A stretch of 16,964 bases of DNA, taken from the NCBI GenBank assembly GCA_029934735.1, contig JAOZLR010000025.1, positions 1 to 16,964 of the forward strand, read 5' to 3'. How positions within the stretch are numbered: position 1 is the stretch's first letter; each line of letters opens with the position of its first letter. The notes below the pieces were generated by a model. The model saw only the letters and a list, made by a program, of their open reading frames with translations. It searched no databases and had not been told where the DNA came from. This DNA comes from Bacteroidales bacterium. GTDB lineage: Bacteria > Bacteroidota > Bacteroidia > Bacteroidales > JAADJA01. Below, one piece after another: positions 15,564-16,964 of the stretch. The translations under genes and the position numbers were made by a program.

Positions 15564-16736
15564 TTATGTCTCCAATTCAAATAAAGATATATCCACCAAA
15601 TAAAGTAATATAGATATAGCTACAATTCCATCCATTCCATTGAATGAATCACTGCCGGTTACAATAGTCAAAAAGTTATAAATAAAAACATATTTAATAA
15701 AGATGATATCATTTGGCAGTTTTTTTTTGAATATTTTAAAATATATAGCGAGTTCGGCCAGAATAAATAAAAGGCCGAATCTTGAATATGTACCAATTAT
15801 TCCCACATCACTTTGATAGAAACCCAGCGCACTTCTATAATATTGCATAAGAATTCCATATTCAGCATTTGTGCTGTCCATTCCATTTCCTAGTATATAT
15901 GCAAATTTATTTGGCATAAATTCAGTAAGAAAAAATGTTGCTGAGAGCACTCGAATATCATCTGTTGATTTCTCTTTTTGTTCCATCGAAACCTCAATAA
16001 GATTCATGACAATATCCTGAAACAGGAAAAATACAGCTACGACACCTAACAAGATCATAAAAATGTATGCAAATTTTGATTTTGCCTGCTTACTGAATAA
16101 TATGCTAATTATAGTCAGAAGCCCTATTGCAGCAATACTCTGGCGAGTTCCCTGAAGTATTAAAATTATCACTACTATTCCGGAAACTGCAACATACCTT
16201 AGTTTCTTGAAGTTGTAGAATTGATATAGCCCTATAAAATAGGCGGTTAGCAAGTATGTGTATCCGGGCAAAAATATTCGAATAGTCCCCCTGTCCAGAC
16301 TAACCCTTCCCTTGAAGATTCGTGAAGGGTAGATGCTATATTGAATAAGGTATATTATAAAGTACGCAATTGCTAAATAAACAATAATCTTCATTAAATC
16401 ATCCTTATCCGGCTTCAGGTATGCAAGTAGAAAATAGAAAAGATATACATACATAAACCTTTGTGCGACCAAAGTGTATTTAAATGCTTGTCCATGACCA
16501 TAATAAGCAATAAACATACTTAGGAAAACGGCAAGTAGCAATATCCATACTTCAATTTTGAAGTTAAGCTTGAACTGTATCTTTTGGTCATATATAAAGT
16601 GAATGATAAGGAAAACTACAATAACTCCAATGCCGGCTATACCAATTAATTTTGTAATACTTTCAGGTATAAAAGTCAGATTATAAAATTCAAGTGAACA
16701 AAGGATAACAAATATAACTATATTTTTTTTTAGCAT
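15564..16736 (-). CDS. O-antigen polymerase / ligase-like membrane protein (Wzy/WaaL-type)
   Basis: 390 residues from the ATG at 16736, almost entirely hydrophobic, with about ten to eleven membrane segments. The best family landmark is LQGTRQSIAAIGLLTI (Arg199), matching the 'G/S-x-R' segment that opens the Wzy_C/O-antigen-ligase core. A large extracytoplasmic loop follows, then FYQSDVGIIGTYSRFGLLFI near the C-terminus, also usual in this superfamily. Members join lipid-linked repeat units (Wzy) or transfer the chain to lipid A core (WaaL) at the periplasmic face; sequence alone does not separate these. The frame stays open to a TTG at 16871, but that would overlap the upstream gene by ~44 bp and add a non-hydrophobic leader, so I prefer 16736. 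The neighbouring membrane-protein end upstream supports a polysaccharide cluster continuing to the right. Confidence 0.8.
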   Translation of the reverse strand: MLKKNIVIFVILCSLEFYNLTFIPESITKLIGIAGIGVIVVFLIIHFIYDQKIQFKLNFKIEVWILLLAVFLSMFIAYYGHGQAFKYTLVAQRFMYVYLFYFLLAYLKPDKDDLMKIIVYLAIAYFIIYLIQYSIYPSRIFKGRVSLDRGTIRIFLPGYTYLLTAYFIGLYQFYNFKKLRYVAVSGIVVIILILQGTRQSIAAIGLLTIISILFSKQAKSKFAYIFMILLGVVAVFFLFQDIVMNLIEVSMEQKEKSTDDIRVLSATFFLTEFMPNKFAYILGNGMDSTNAEYGILMQYYRSALGFYQSDVGIIGTYSRFGLLFILAELAIYFKIFKKKLPNDIIFIKYVFIYNFLTIVTGSDSFNGMDGIVAISILLYLVDISLFELET

Positions 16737-16754
16737 TCCAATAAGTGATTGAAT

Positions 16755-16790
16755 CCTCCTTTGCAAGAGGGTTTTTTTTAAAAAAACCAA
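16755..16790 (-). repeat. Small inverted repeats in the leader of the polymerase-like gene
   Basis: The minus strand reads CCTCTTGCAAAGGAGG (16770-16755), which can form a six-pair stem closed by a GCAA (GNRA) loop and would bury the AGGAGG. Next to it, plus strand GG-T8-A7-CC (16769-16787) is almost perfectly self-complementary. The AGGAGG is 18 nt from the ATG, further than usual. Function is unknown; it could be chance. Confidence 0.35.
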
Positions 16791-16827
16791 AGATAGAGAT
16801 TTTATCTTGAGGTTAAGTGGTTCTAAA

Positions 16828-16964
16828 TTACATTTTTCTGTTTTTAACAAAATTAACAATCCCCAAAACAAAAGGTTTTTTTATACTATTTGGTATGAGT
16901 ATAAAATAAATGATTGCAATCGAGAAATATGCAATAGCACCCTTCCAAAGGAGTTCGATTAAAT
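16828..16964 (-). CDS. C-terminal end of a membrane protein, possibly a polysaccharide flippase (5' part outside the window)
   Basis: The minus strand is open from the right edge to a TAA at 16830-16828, giving 44 residues. They read LIELLWKGAIAYFSIAIIYF and then ILIPNSIKKPF, ending in VKNRKM: a basic loop, one membrane segment, then a charged tail. This fits the last helix of a Wzx-type flippase or another polysaccharide membrane protein, but a single helix cannot identify the family. It ends 91 bp before the polymerase-like ATG, and the two are probably co-transcribed. Confidence 0.6.
   Translation of the reverse strand, partial: LIELLWKGAIAYFSIAIIYFILIPNSIKKPFVLGIVNFVKNRKM

Noticed and set aside
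16755..16780. Plus-strand terminator (short GC stem then T8)
   Set aside because: The stem has a mismatch and no plus-strand gene ends here; flanking genes are on the minus strand.
16737..16871. TTG-started N-terminal extension of the polymerase-like protein
   Set aside because: It overlaps the upstream gene in another frame by ~44 bp and contributes a charged leader not seen in this superfamily.

Overview
The window looks like a chromosomal piece of a Bacteroidota genome. It is AT-rich. It carries a giant secreted protein with a C-terminal type IX secretion (T9SS) sorting domain and a signal peptide ending in FAQ. Two candidate promoters match the Bacteroidota -7 box TAnnTTTG, and most genes lack a strong Shine-Dalgarno. 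I cannot place it below phylum. The theme is the cell surface: enzymes that modify a glycan, a large exported adhesin-like protein, and the edge of a polysaccharide export or polymerisation cluster.

Left half (1-8882), all on the minus strand and tightly spaced, reading right to left. The order is a glutamine-dependent asparagine-synthase-type amidotransferase (GTG start fixed by its Cys2), a WecC-like nucleotide-sugar dehydrogenase with an unusual C-terminal extension, an FAD-dependent amine-oxidase-fold oxidoreductase, a NodB-fold polysaccharide deacetylase, and a membrane acyltransferase-3 protein fused to an SGNH-like domain. The 5' part of a probable PAP2-family phosphatase gene runs off the left edge. 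Gaps between neighbours are 10-63 bp, so this is probably one operon read from a promoter near 8955-8962. Together the set could oxidise a sugar to a uronic acid, amidate it, N-deacetylate it and O-acylate it. No glycosyltransferase is encoded in this run.

Middle (8883-14765). A 373-bp divergent intergenic region is followed by one 1818-residue plus-strand gene. It encodes a signal peptide, two tandem copies of a ~437-residue parallel beta-helix module, eight cadherin-like repeats with an exact 306-bp period, and a T9SS sorting domain. It ends at a strong bidirectional hairpin terminator. The first beta-helix copy is much more AT-rich than the second, which suggests the two halves have different histories.

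Right end (14788-16964), minus strand. A typical 2-Cys peroxiredoxin with its own candidate promoter is preceded by an O-antigen polymerase/ligase-like membrane protein. Upstream of that is the C-terminal end of a further membrane protein, cut by the window edge, which may be a flippase.

The most interesting points are these. The acyltransferase-fused SGNH domain has Ala where its nucleophile should be. The cadherin array has no indels and a two-repeat homogenisation pattern. The two beta-helix copies differ in composition. The dehydrogenase-amidotransferase-deacetylase trio sits beside a T9SS cargo gene and recalls the uronamide linking-sugar pathway that anchors such cargo in Porphyromonas.
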